Origin: a virus
Direction: 5' to 3' (one strand)
IMG/VR virus record: IMGVR_UViG_3300031857_000076
Span: 27,626-91,625 of that record
Length of the DNA: 64,000 nt
In this document: in pieces, positions 56,107-64,000 of the stretch
Numbering within the stretch: the first letter of the stretch is position 1
How the letters are laid out: the number at the start of each line of letters is the position of its first letter
Notes under the pieces: generated by a model
Databases searched by the model: none
Told to the model about the DNA's origin: nothing
The model's input: the letters and a program-made list of their open reading frames with translations, nothing else
Position numbers and translations under genes: made by a program

Positions 56107-57810
56107 TTATGGGAAATAAACTATTTGATTAGTGCCGCTAGAAATTGTAGAAATTCCGCTAGAAACATAAACATTATTAAAAGCCACAACACTATACCAG
56201 TAATAATTTCCTCCAGCACTAACTCCATAATCTTCATAATTATTAGCTAATCCAGAAAAAATTTGTACATAAGCACCAGTTGGAGATTCTTCTGAACGGT
56301 AAACAATATAACCGAGAGCGCCAGAAGCATTTGTCCAATAAAGTTGACCATATTCAGTAGCATCATAAATCGCCGCTGCCTCAAAAGTAAAAGCTCCAAG
56401 CGGATTAGACTGGCAACTGTTGGTAATTTCAGTTGTATTATCTCTGGTTAATAAGAGAAGGCCATCGCTTGACAATCCTGGACTTGCACAGATAGACGGT
56501 ATAATCGCAGAACCAGTATCATTAAAATAAAGATAATTATCAAGGTCAATCTTTTCGCCATCACTAGACTGTAACTTTAGACCCTCGTATGTAAACAATT
56601 GCGCACCTTCTTTTTCTGATCTTTGGCCCCACTTCATTAACAAACCATTTTGCTCATTGCAAGCAAAAGAAAACCCAAACTCAACAGTGAGATTGGATGC
56701 ATAATCAATGTTGTGACTATGTGATTCTAGTTTGGCGTTGTTGATTTTTAAATATTTATTATTTGTCAAGAAACCGCTGTAGTTTTGGTCGGCATAACCA
56801 GATAGAGTGGCAATAGATTGGCCAATATATTTTAATTCATTAGGATCAATGAATTGAAGTTCAAGAGAGTATGAAGGCTCGTTGCTCATTGCTCCTGTGA
56901 GAATCGGCACGCCAGAATTAAGCGCCAAAGCTGTTGCAGTAACATTTAAGTTGCCAACAATCGGAAACTTAATTTTCTTATCGTAGATAAAGTCGCTGCC
57001 AAATCCATAACTTGCTTCGCGTTCAACTCCGATTGAAAAACCAATCGAGGAAATTGCCGCATCTGCCCAAGGAGAGATTTGAATTGACGGAACTTCTGGA
57101 TTTTCGGTGATGATGTTGAACGCTGTGGTTTTATATGTTGGCAAAATTGGTTGACCAGTTGCAGAAGTATTGAGAGCGTTAAGGTTAGTGATGAACTCTG
57201 AATTATTAATGCTTAGTTGAGCAGCGCCATCTTTGTTGCCAACGCTAAGATTAATCGCTGGAACATTAATAAGATTCGAGGAAACAACCTGCATTTCCAT
57301 ATTCACTGCTTCCATTTGAATCGAAGTCTTTGGAAGAGTTGCCGCTGCAATGGCCAAGTTGTAATTGCTTAGAGTGCAATTACCAAATGAAATAACTTCT
57401 AAACCATTTAGATTGCCGCGATCTTTGATTTGATAAATTAAATCAAGACCAAACAAATCACTCAAGATAAAATAAAGATTGCAAGATTGACCGTTGCTGC
57501 CTTTAAAGATGGATTGAAAATCTCCCCATCCTTTTAAAAACATTCCGAGCAAGTTTTCATTGTCAAATGTTAGCGATGAAACATAATCAAAGGAAAGAGA
57601 AACAGTTGGTGAAAAAGCCAAGTTCTCGACAGAGAACTCTTGACCCCCAACTTGTTTAGAGCGAATGCGATTGCCTTGAACATCGAACGCAAGATTATCA
57701 ACAAAAGCAATTGGAAACAAGCCTCTCTTATATGGCGCAAAATCTCCAACCGCTTGAAAAGCTGGACTTAAATCAGAAGCTAAGATGATTGAATTGCTTT
57801 TAATAATCAT
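56107..57810 (-). CDS. Minor tail protein with C-terminal fibronectin-III-like domain
   Basis: 567 residues. The N-terminal 350 residues are beta-rich with repeated strands similar in style to tail-tube proteins (VSLSFDYVSSLTFDN, SIGFSIGVEREASYG). The last 90 residues form an Ig/fibronectin-like domain (GQLYWTNASGALGYIVYR, then YEDYGVSAGGNYYWYSVV). It overlaps the neighbouring tail gene by 4 nt. Probably located at the distal tail. Confidence 0.65.
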   Translation of the reverse strand: MIIKSNSIILASDLSPAFQAVGDFAPYKRGLFPIAFVDNLAFDVQGNRIRSKQVGGQEFSVENLAFSPTVSLSFDYVSSLTFDNENLLGMFLKGWGDFQSIFKGSNGQSCNLYFILSDLFGLDLIYQIKDRGNLNGLEVISFGNCTLSNYNLAIAAATLPKTSIQMEAVNMEMQVVSSNLINVPAINLSVGNKDGAAQLSINNSEFITNLNALNTSATGQPILPTYKTTAFNIITENPEVPSIQISPWADAAISSIGFSIGVEREASYGFGSDFIYDKKIKFPIVGNLNVTATALALNSGVPILTGAMSNEPSYSLELQFIDPNELKYIGQSIATLSGYADQNYSGFLTNNKYLKINNAKLESHSHNIDYASNLTVEFGFSFACNEQNGLLMKWGQRSEKEGAQLFTYEGLKLQSSDGEKIDLDNYLYFNDTGSAIIPSICASPGLSSDGLLLLTRDNTTEITNSCQSNPLGAFTFEAAAIYDATEYGQLYWTNASGALGYIVYRSEESPTGAYVQIFSGLANNYEDYGVSAGGNYYWYSVVAFNNVYVSSGISTISSGTNQIVYFP

Positions 57811-60068
57811 GGCACAAATATGGCAAATCTAGCGTTAAAGGGTTTATGAAAAGCAGGGTCCAAATTAAAAGCGGAAGAATTTGAGAAAACTAAAACCTCG
57901 CCCAAATTACCCGCAAAATATCTTGGTGTTGCGCCTTCTGCTCCCCCAACAGAAAGCTTGATTGAATTTAAATTACTAGCAGAGAGAGTTCCAGAATTAC
58001 CAACCAAGCCATTCAGATAGCCAGTAAAATGCGTTGAGTTGCGCACGAAGCCAATAGAGTAATACTGATCTGTTGCAACATTTCCTGTCAAAACATTGAC
58101 TGTTGCTCCGTCCCTGAATGATACTGTTCCGCCGCTATAAAATAGTCCATAATTTTTATTTGGAGAAAAATTCAAAACGCATTGATCGCCGCTATTGTCA
58201 AACTTTGCAACCACAAAAGCTGATAAATAATCACCAGTATTATTGATAACTCCACCAGTTAACAAGCTATTATTAAATAGATATGCTGGTCTTTTATAAA
58301 ATTGATTTGGATTTAAAGTTGCCCACAAAGAAGGGTTTGGCGTGTAATCTTGGATTGTTTCGTAAGTGTTTTGGCTGGAAGTCCATTTTGAAGAATACTC
58401 GTTTGTTACTGCTTCAGAGAAAGAATCTCTAAGCCAAACCGTGAACACGTTGCTGCCCACAAAACCAGTTGGTTGAATTGGCAAGCTTAAATTTTTATAT
58501 GTTTGTGTCCAGTTGCGATAATCGAGAGAAGAAATACAAAAATAATCATTGCCAGACTGCGGCGTTGGATTTAATTGATAAAAGCTAACATCTCCAAGAA
58601 CAGAAATGTTGCCACTGGTCCCAGAACCAAAAGCCAAATTAACTAGCGCATCTGAAAAACTCTGCTGCGATATTTGATTCTCGTTAAGATTTAAACCAGT
58701 GATGCTGTTGCATCCACTGATGCCGATTGATGTTAGATTATTGTTTGATAGATTTAAGTTTTTCAATCCTGTAACACCATCAGCCGAAAATGTTGATAAA
58801 TTATTAGCTGTCAAATTTAAACCCACAACATCTTTCGCCCCTTCGAAAGAAACGCTATTGATTTGATTAACTGAAAGATCGCAATTACCCACATAACAGC
58901 GTGGATAAAAAATCACAGATTCAACTCCTTGGTTATAAGCTGAAAAGCTATCTAACTCACGATAAACTTTTAAATTTTTGACTGGATAACTGCCCCAATT
59001 GATTTGTTGAGAGCCTTCTGTTTTTGTTTCTTTAACGCCAGAAGCATCAATCACATAAGCTGACGATTTGGGGTCAGCATAATATGATAGCGAAGATTGA
59101 TTTAAAGCTTGTCCAACAAGAAAAGCGGGAACATCATCTTGGACCTTGATGCCGAGAGGGTCTTCAACAATTGATATTGTTAGGTTATTTGAGTCTTGAT
59201 AGTTCCAAGAGTGCTGCCAACTATCAACATAAAACAGTTTTGGGCGATCATAAATTTTTGGCAAATTGAATTGGAACCTTTTGTATCCAAGAGAATTCTC
59301 TAAAAAGTGAAGAAGAGATTTGAGCTTGAAATCAGTAATATTTTTATAAGTTAATTGCAATCCTTGGAAAGAGTGAATGTTTTCGCTGTCCTTGATTCTT
59401 TGAACAAAAGAATTTTTAAACTCATTTCTGGAAACCATTGGTTTTGTTTCAACAGTTAGTCCGAGTTCATTTTCATAGAATAGTGACTGTGACCAGTAGC
59501 CAGTGTTCGGCGGAGCATTATCTGCTGTGCTTGTATGGTCCTCGGTAGCATAATAAAAATTGACTAATTTATTTTGGGCCTGAATTTCAAAATAAACAGG
59601 CTGATATTTTTGATAAAATTGTCCAGTTTCCCAACTTACAAAATCGTAATTTACAAAAGACATTCCGCTCCAATTGAGAACGCTAGAGTTTCTTTCAACA
59701 GAAAAATTTAAAGCAATATTGTATTGGTTATTGGTTGTCATTGATATGCTGAAATCATCAGCAAAACCAGTTAGCGTGCGATAAATCTGAGAAGCATCAT
59801 TCACTGCAAAAGCGCCAGTTCCACTTTGACTCTCAAAAAAGTTCATGATGTTTTGCGCATCACTCTCATTCACATTAAAATTAAAACTGCATGTGGCAAC
59901 AATATTATTAAGCGTTGTTGGTATAATCGCAAAAGAATTATTGTTATACATGTACTTGTTCTTTTTGCAAGAGAACGAAACTGTTGAACCATAGTTGGGA
60001 CTAAAGTTGAAAGACGCTAGGTTTGCTGCGCCAGTGATGTTATTGTCTCTGTTGTAGAACAAGTTCAT
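57807..60068 (-). CDS. Minor tail protein: two gpM-like domains, leucine-rich repeats and LamG-like domain
   Basis: 753 residues. Two lambda-M-like segments (NIMNFFESQSGTGAF near 80, SLLHFLENSLGYKRF near 255) each continue into a P-x-Y/W strand. Residues about 410-466 are LRR units (VVGLNLTANNLSTF, LKNLNLSNNNLTSI, ITGLNLNENQIS). Residues about 625-735 form a concanavalin/LamG-like sandwich (LSAFVVAKFDNSGDQ, YYSIGFVRNSTHFTGYLNG). It probably links tube and tip and carries adhesion domains. Confidence 0.72.
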   Translation of the reverse strand: MNLFYNRDNNITGAANLASFNFSPNYGSTVSFSCKKNKYMYNNNSFAIIPTTLNNIVATCSFNFNVNESDAQNIMNFFESQSGTGAFAVNDASQIYRTLTGFADDFSISMTTNNQYNIALNFSVERNSSVLNWSGMSFVNYDFVSWETGQFYQKYQPVYFEIQAQNKLVNFYYATEDHTSTADNAPPNTGYWSQSLFYENELGLTVETKPMVSRNEFKNSFVQRIKDSENIHSFQGLQLTYKNITDFKLKSLLHFLENSLGYKRFQFNLPKIYDRPKLFYVDSWQHSWNYQDSNNLTISIVEDPLGIKVQDDVPAFLVGQALNQSSLSYYADPKSSAYVIDASGVKETKTEGSQQINWGSYPVKNLKVYRELDSFSAYNQGVESVIFYPRCYVGNCDLSVNQINSVSFEGAKDVVGLNLTANNLSTFSADGVTGLKNLNLSNNNLTSIGISGCNSITGLNLNENQISQQSFSDALVNLAFGSGTSGNISVLGDVSFYQLNPTPQSGNDYFCISSLDYRNWTQTYKNLSLPIQPTGFVGSNVFTVWLRDSFSEAVTNEYSSKWTSSQNTYETIQDYTPNPSLWATLNPNQFYKRPAYLFNNSLLTGGVINNTGDYLSAFVVAKFDNSGDQCVLNFSPNKNYGLFYSGGTVSFRDGATVNVLTGNVATDQYYSIGFVRNSTHFTGYLNGLVGNSGTLSASNLNSIKLSVGGAEGATPRYFAGNLGEVLVFSNSSAFNLDPAFHKPFNARFAIFVP

Positions 60069-60868
60069 TCTATGTATCCTATGTAGTTATTAACAATGGC
60101 CAAAGAGCTATCTGAACTTGCTGAAAGCTCTTGTGAAATTTCTTGAATGTTTGGAATCGTGAGATGAATAATTTCACTATTATTATCTCGACTTTTGATT
60201 GAAATGTCAAAATTTTTCTGTTCTGCGCTCTGCAAAAAGAATTCGTGATTTTCTGGAGTCATGTTCACTGCATCAAATGTTAGTGAAGCGGCAACATTAA
60301 CTGGCGGCAAAAACACAACCTCATCAACTTCTTTTGCACTATCAAGAGAATAGATGCCTTGACGATTAATGGAATACTCGAAAGAAAAGCTTTTGACGCG
60401 ATTGTTTGAAGTATTGTCTCCAGAAACCGTCATTGATCTTGGGCTTGGAATAAAAATGCTTGGATTCTCTTGTGTTTTTAAAACCTCAAGGGAGGGTTCA
60501 AGTTTTCCATAAACAGTGATGCCACAAGAGATGGATGGAATCTCGCCAACAGTGCAGGAAATGCTGTATCGGTTTAAAAAGCCGCTAGTGAAACCATAAG
60601 ACTTACCATTGTAGCTCAAACTGCCAGAAAAACTAGAATCGCCAGTAAAACCCAAAAGCGGGTCTTGGTATAACATGCTGCGTTGTAAAGAGATTTCGGC
60701 TTGGATAGGATTGTTGAGATTATAGCCATAAGTTGATCCTAGTGTTAAAGAGTTTTCTAATGGGACGCTATAGTTTATGCTGATGCTGTCAACTCCAGAG
60801 AGTTGCACACCATTCACGACAAAAACTTGATCGTATGGTTGAACTGAGAGTGATCGGTCTATGCTCAT
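60065..60868 (-). CDS. Tail protein downstream of tape measure
   Basis: 267 residues, two beta-rich halves of similar style (VFVVNGVQLSGVDSISINYS and VKSFSFEYSINRQGIYSLD), like tail-tube or distal-tail proteins. ATGA overlap with the tape measure gene. In siphophages the gene after the tape measure is usually the distal tail or M-type protein, consistent with this assignment, though the exact role is unproven. Confidence 0.6.
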   Translation of the reverse strand: MSIDRSLSVQPYDQVFVVNGVQLSGVDSISINYSVPLENSLTLGSTYGYNLNNPIQAEISLQRSMLYQDPLLGFTGDSSFSGSLSYNGKSYGFTSGFLNRYSISCTVGEIPSISCGITVYGKLEPSLEVLKTQENPSIFIPSPRSMTVSGDNTSNNRVKSFSFEYSINRQGIYSLDSAKEVDEVVFLPPVNVAASLTFDAVNMTPENHEFFLQSAEQKNFDISIKSRDNNSEIIHLTIPNIQEISQELSASSDSSLAIVNNYIGYIE

Positions 60869-63800
60869 CGTGATTTTTCAAGCGACCCTCCTAGTCTTTT
60901 TTCTTGAGCGATTACATCAAGCACAGCTTGGCGGATTTTCTTTTGTAAGTCTCTTTCTGTGCCAGTGGGATTTTCAGTTGTTTGACCACCAGCTTCATTT
61001 GTGGAAACATTCACAACTACATTTTCTTTGGAAGAGTTTGCAGTGGTTTGAATGAGTTCATCAAGCTTGGCAATCAAAGTTTGAGTCATCTCTGGTGAAG
61101 AACCTTCGCTAGAAACTGGCGCTCCGCTATTGAGTCTGTTGAGGTTTTGAAGACCAATGCGTTGAGTGGCGCGATTGTTCAAGACAAACTCGCCGCCAGT
61201 GAGCATGGCTGGAACATCATCGCGAATATTGGAACCACCAGAAATTAAACCACCAGCGGTTCTTTGTGGCAATAATATTGGTGTAGAAGATGATCCGCTT
61301 GTGGAAGTTGGAAGAGGCAAGGCAGATGTATTATTTGATACCCTTAAATAACTTGCTGCACCCGATCCACTTATCATTGGCTGACTTGGCCTTTGCGAAG
61401 TAGTACGAGTAATTCTAAATCCAGGATTATTTAATACAGAATATTCTTTTGATCCTTGTGGGAAATATTTATTTCCAGCATAGCTCAATGCGCTACTCAC
61501 AACTGCTGAAATGATTGCCATTTGCAACTGTTTTTTACGAGCTTTTTCATTTTTAGCTATTTGGTCGAGTAATTCAGCGTATTCTTTTTCTTTCTGTAAG
61601 CCTTCTAAGTAAACCTTAAAAGCTTCTTCTTTGGATTGCTGAACGCGTTCAAACATTGGACTATTTTCACGCCCAAAAGCAGATAAGCGAGCACTCTCAG
61701 GCTCAAGAGAAACTGTTGCGCCTCCCATGCCAAAACCGCCCATGTAGTCATATTGACCACCAGTGAAGCTTTGAGTGGCAAAAGTAAGAAGTTCATTCTT
61801 GCCAGTGATTGCGCCTTGGCCATAGTCGCCAGGAGTAAAGAATCCGCCGCGACCAGTTTGCGTTGGGAAAGTTTGTGGGTCAACCATGCCGCCAGCGGCA
61901 TAGCCACGCATTCTGCCACTGTTAATAGCATCAAAGAAACCTTTTCCGTATTTGTTCACAGCAGACTTCTTAACAACATATTCACCGCCCATGAGCATTG
62001 CTGGAACATCATCTCTGGTTCCAGAACCTCCTTTAATAAAACCACCAGAAGCAAAACCCAAAGCACCAAATCCAGTTTGCGCTAAACTTCCTAATCCTCT
62101 TGTTGCTAAATCAGCAAGATTAGAAATATTCTTACGCGTAATTTCTTGGAAGAAGGCTGTGGCCGCATCAGTAAGAGCTGTTTTGAGGTCTTTTGCTCCA
62201 GAGATTGCATCATTCAATCCTTGCGCAAGATTTTGAGAGAATAGGTCTGGAATTTCTTGACCGAGTTGATTACGGAAATCTTCTGTTCTAGCTCTAAGCT
62301 TATCCATTGCTTCGTCAAAACCATAACCAAAAGATGAACGATAATCTCTTTTTTCTTGCTCCGATCTTTTTGAAAGTTCTTTTGCGCCTCTTGTTAATAC
62401 GCCTTGTTTTAATAAAAACTCCCCTCTGGTTTGAGGATCGTTTAATGAATCTACAACTGATCTTAGCTGATCCCTTAATTTACCATTGTAACTATTAACT
62501 AAATCATTTATTTCTAATTCCCCTTTAAGTCTTTTTTCCATTGTTTCCAATGTTTGATCCATTGTAGCGCCTTGTAATTGGCTGGATTCATATACTTGTC
62601 TTGCAAATTCAACGAGTCTATCTTTGGCTCCCTGATTCAAGTCAAAGCCTTGTATTTCATTTTGTAATGTTTGCAAGTTATTTCCTTGGCGTATTGAGGC
62701 AACGATTTGTCTAACAAACTCACTCCCTGTTTGTAATCCACCTTGATTATTAAAAGATCGCGTAGATAAAGGAGAATAGGCAGATTTAAGATTATTGTAA
62801 TAATCAAGAAGTTGTTGATTGTTACTAATACCTGCTGGAAAAGGAACACCTCTTACAGCGCCTCCTGCACCGCCTGCTAGACCATAGCCGCTTTGATTAA
62901 CAAAATTTATAGCTTCATCTATTTTTTTGATAAAATCTTGCGCTAAAATACTTGTTAAGTTTTCAAGGGCTGTTGTATTTCGATTTAATTCTGCAATATT
63001 TTCTTTTGTAAAGAAGTCTCTTTCGGCAGCTATTTGTTTTTCTTGTAAATTAGCTTCTAATTCTTTAGGGCGTTTAAGGGCAAAAGCTTTACGTTCTTCT
63101 TCTTGGCGAATAAGTAATGCTTCTCTTGAACTAATTGCATAAGATGTTCGGCGTGCAATATTAGTTTCTTTATCAACATCAATCCTCTCAATTTCCCCTC
63201 TTAATTTAATAAGTGATTTTTCAGACTCAATAATTCCATCTACAAAATTAGCTAAATTATTACGATATGTATCATAAGCTTGAGCTTCTAAAATTCTTTC
63301 TTGATTGTTGAACTGTAAAATTGCTAACTCATTATCTTGTTCTTTAATTAACCTAGAAAATGCATTCGTTGAACTTATAACTTTATTTTTAAGTTCTTGA
63401 AACTTAGCGTTATCTAATGATACGCCAGCAGACTGTATTTGGCTCACAACATCTCTCAGAGCTTCTGCTAAACCTTTTTGATCTGTTGCTTTTCCAACAG
63501 CTTCAAACGCTTTTCGAATCGGTTCTTCTTTTTCTTGAGCAATACCTAATTCTGGCAGATAATCTTTTAATGCCGCTTGGGTTTCATTTAAAAATGTTTT
63601 TATTTTATTATTATATTCTGCATTGAATTGCTCTAATGATGAATTGATTTCAAAAGCTATTTTTGAAGAATCTCCTAAAGTAGCAAAACTCTTACTAGAA
63701 GTAATTGCACTAATTACTTTAGCTCTTCTTTGTAAATCTTGAGAAGCGTCTTCAATATCTTGAGCGCCTTGAAAAATAATGTTTTCTATTGTTCTTTTAA

Positions 63801-64000
63801 AGATTTGAAGTGGTTTATTAAATTCAATATTTGAAGTTTGAATTTCTAAAATTTTTGAAACTTCATCAGATTTTTTAATTAAATCTTTCACAACAGTATT
63901 TTCAAATACTTTTGATAAATCTAATTCTTCCAACCCACTAATTGAAGAGAAAGTGGTAGCTGCTTTAAAAATTCTAAAAACCTCTAATTGAGTTTCTTCT
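60865..64000 (-). CDS. Tail length tape measure protein (5' end cut by window)
   Basis: The frame stays open to the right edge, so the true start is outside; a TTG at 63933 is not the start because 22 in-frame codons precede it without a stop. More than 1040 residues. Long helical coiled-coil stretches run to about 62000. Two copies of DDVPAML[MT]GGE[YF]V, each preceded by GGS and followed by basic residues (61966-62040 and 61180-61250), are typical of tape-measure C-termini. It sets tail length and travels with DNA. Confidence 0.85.
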   Translation of the reverse strand, partial: EETQLEVFRIFKAATTFSSISGLEELDLSKVFENTVVKDLIKKSDEVSKILEIQTSNIEFNKPLQIFKRTIENIIFQGAQDIEDASQDLQRRAKVISAITSSKSFATLGDSSKIAFEINSSLEQFNAEYNNKIKTFLNETQAALKDYLPELGIAQEKEEPIRKAFEAVGKATDQKGLAEALRDVVSQIQSAGVSLDNAKFQELKNKVISSTNAFSRLIKEQDNELAILQFNNQERILEAQAYDTYRNNLANFVDGIIESEKSLIKLRGEIERIDVDKETNIARRTSYAISSREALLIRQEEERKAFALKRPKELEANLQEKQIAAERDFFTKENIAELNRNTTALENLTSILAQDFIKKIDEAINFVNQSGYGLAGGAGGAVRGVPFPAGISNNQQLLDYYNNLKSAYSPLSTRSFNNQGGLQTGSEFVRQIVASIRQGNNLQTLQNEIQGFDLNQGAKDRLVEFARQVYESSQLQGATMDQTLETMEKRLKGELEINDLVNSYNGKLRDQLRSVVDSLNDPQTRGEFLLKQGVLTRGAKELSKRSEQEKRDYRSSFGYGFDEAMDKLRARTEDFRNQLGQEIPDLFSQNLAQGLNDAISGAKDLKTALTDAATAFFQEITRKNISNLADLATRGLGSLAQTGFGALGFASGGFIKGGSGTRDDVPAMLMGGEYVVKKSAVNKYGKGFFDAINSGRMRGYAAGGMVDPQTFPTQTGRGGFFTPGDYGQGAITGKNELLTFATQSFTGGQYDYMGGFGMGGATVSLEPESARLSAFGRENSPMFERVQQSKEEAFKVYLEGLQKEKEYAELLDQIAKNEKARKKQLQMAIISAVVSSALSYAGNKYFPQGSKEYSVLNNPGFRITRTTSQRPSQPMISGSGAASYLRVSNNTSALPLPTSTSGSSSTPILLPQRTAGGLISGGSNIRDDVPAMLTGGEFVLNNRATQRIGLQNLNRLNSGAPVSSEGSSPEMTQTLIAKLDELIQTTANSSKENVVVNVSTNEAGGQTTENPTGTERDLQKKIRQAVLDVIAQEKRLGGSLEKSR

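Noticed and set aside
63867-63933. TTG at 63933 as the start of the tape measure
   Set aside because: The frame continues upstream without a stop to the window edge, so the gene is simply cut.
1-64000. tRNA genes, integrase and attachment sites
   Set aside because: No cloverleaf-like sequence with a GTTCRA arm and no recombinase gene was seen; gaps between genes are too short for tRNAs except 29256-29495, which shows none.

Overview
This window is a 64 kb piece of a large, AT-rich tailed-phage genome. Genes are packed almost end to end, mostly with 1-20 nt overlaps or abutting stops, and no stretch longer than 300 bases lacks a gene (the largest gap is 240 bp at 29256-29495). The virion is siphovirus-like: a lambda-type tail tip (L-, K/JAMM-, I- and J-like genes in order) lies at 7601-13769 on the plus strand. 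A tape measure, minor tail proteins and fibres lie at the right end on the minus strand. No terminase, portal, major capsid, endolysin, integrase or tRNA gene is visible, so the genome extends beyond both edges. The first and last genes are cut by the window. The host cannot be named. A putative lipoprotein and heptosyltransferase-type enzymes hint weakly at a Gram-negative host.

Layout: (1) 1-7602, minus: a C-x5-R phosphatase, ThyX, UvdE, a minimal kinase behind an ECF sigma factor, small proteins, a glycosyltransferase-like protein, a sulfotransferase, a nuclease and a GNAT. (2) 7601-18524, plus: tail tip, a long fibre with a polyproline hinge and a YadA-like beta-roll, then a GT8 glycosyltransferase and a second sulfotransferase. 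(3) 18525-29255, minus: glycan enzymes (a GT9 split over two genes around a cupin, GT4s, a third sulfotransferase, a 2OG oxygenase), Hsp20, SSB, a second sigma factor, dNMP kinase and dUTPase. (4) 29496-50054, plus: class I ribonucleotide reductase, a head-maturation-like protein, a SemiSWEET-like transporter, a sugar module (GT2, GT9, GDP-mannose dehydratase, FkbM methyltransferase), then replication and recombination (RecA/UvsX-like, Vsr-like nuclease, DnaB, primase, Cas4-like nuclease). DNA polymerase III follows as separate PHP, proofreading exonuclease and polymerase genes, with a LAGLIDADG gene on the opposite strand before the polymerase gene, and then a ClpC-like unfoldase. (5) 50076-54327, plus: small proteins, an APH-fold pseudokinase, a fibre and a SET-domain protein. 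(6) 54328-64000, minus: fibre, minor tail proteins and tape measure.

Two system-level signals stand out. First, at least seven genes or operons of nucleotide metabolism, repair and replication are preceded by a sigma70-like promoter of fixed geometry: TTGAC, 16-18 nt, TAnnnT, 4-5 nt, ATG. This predicts leaderless early mRNAs, whereas structural genes lack the element and may depend on the phage sigma factors. Second, the phage carries an unusually complete glycan toolkit: about six glycosyltransferases, GMD, a cupin, FkbM, two GNATs and three PAPS-type sulfotransferases. One sulfotransferase sits directly behind the tail fibre, which suggests synthesis of a modified, possibly sulfated, glycan on the virion or host surface.
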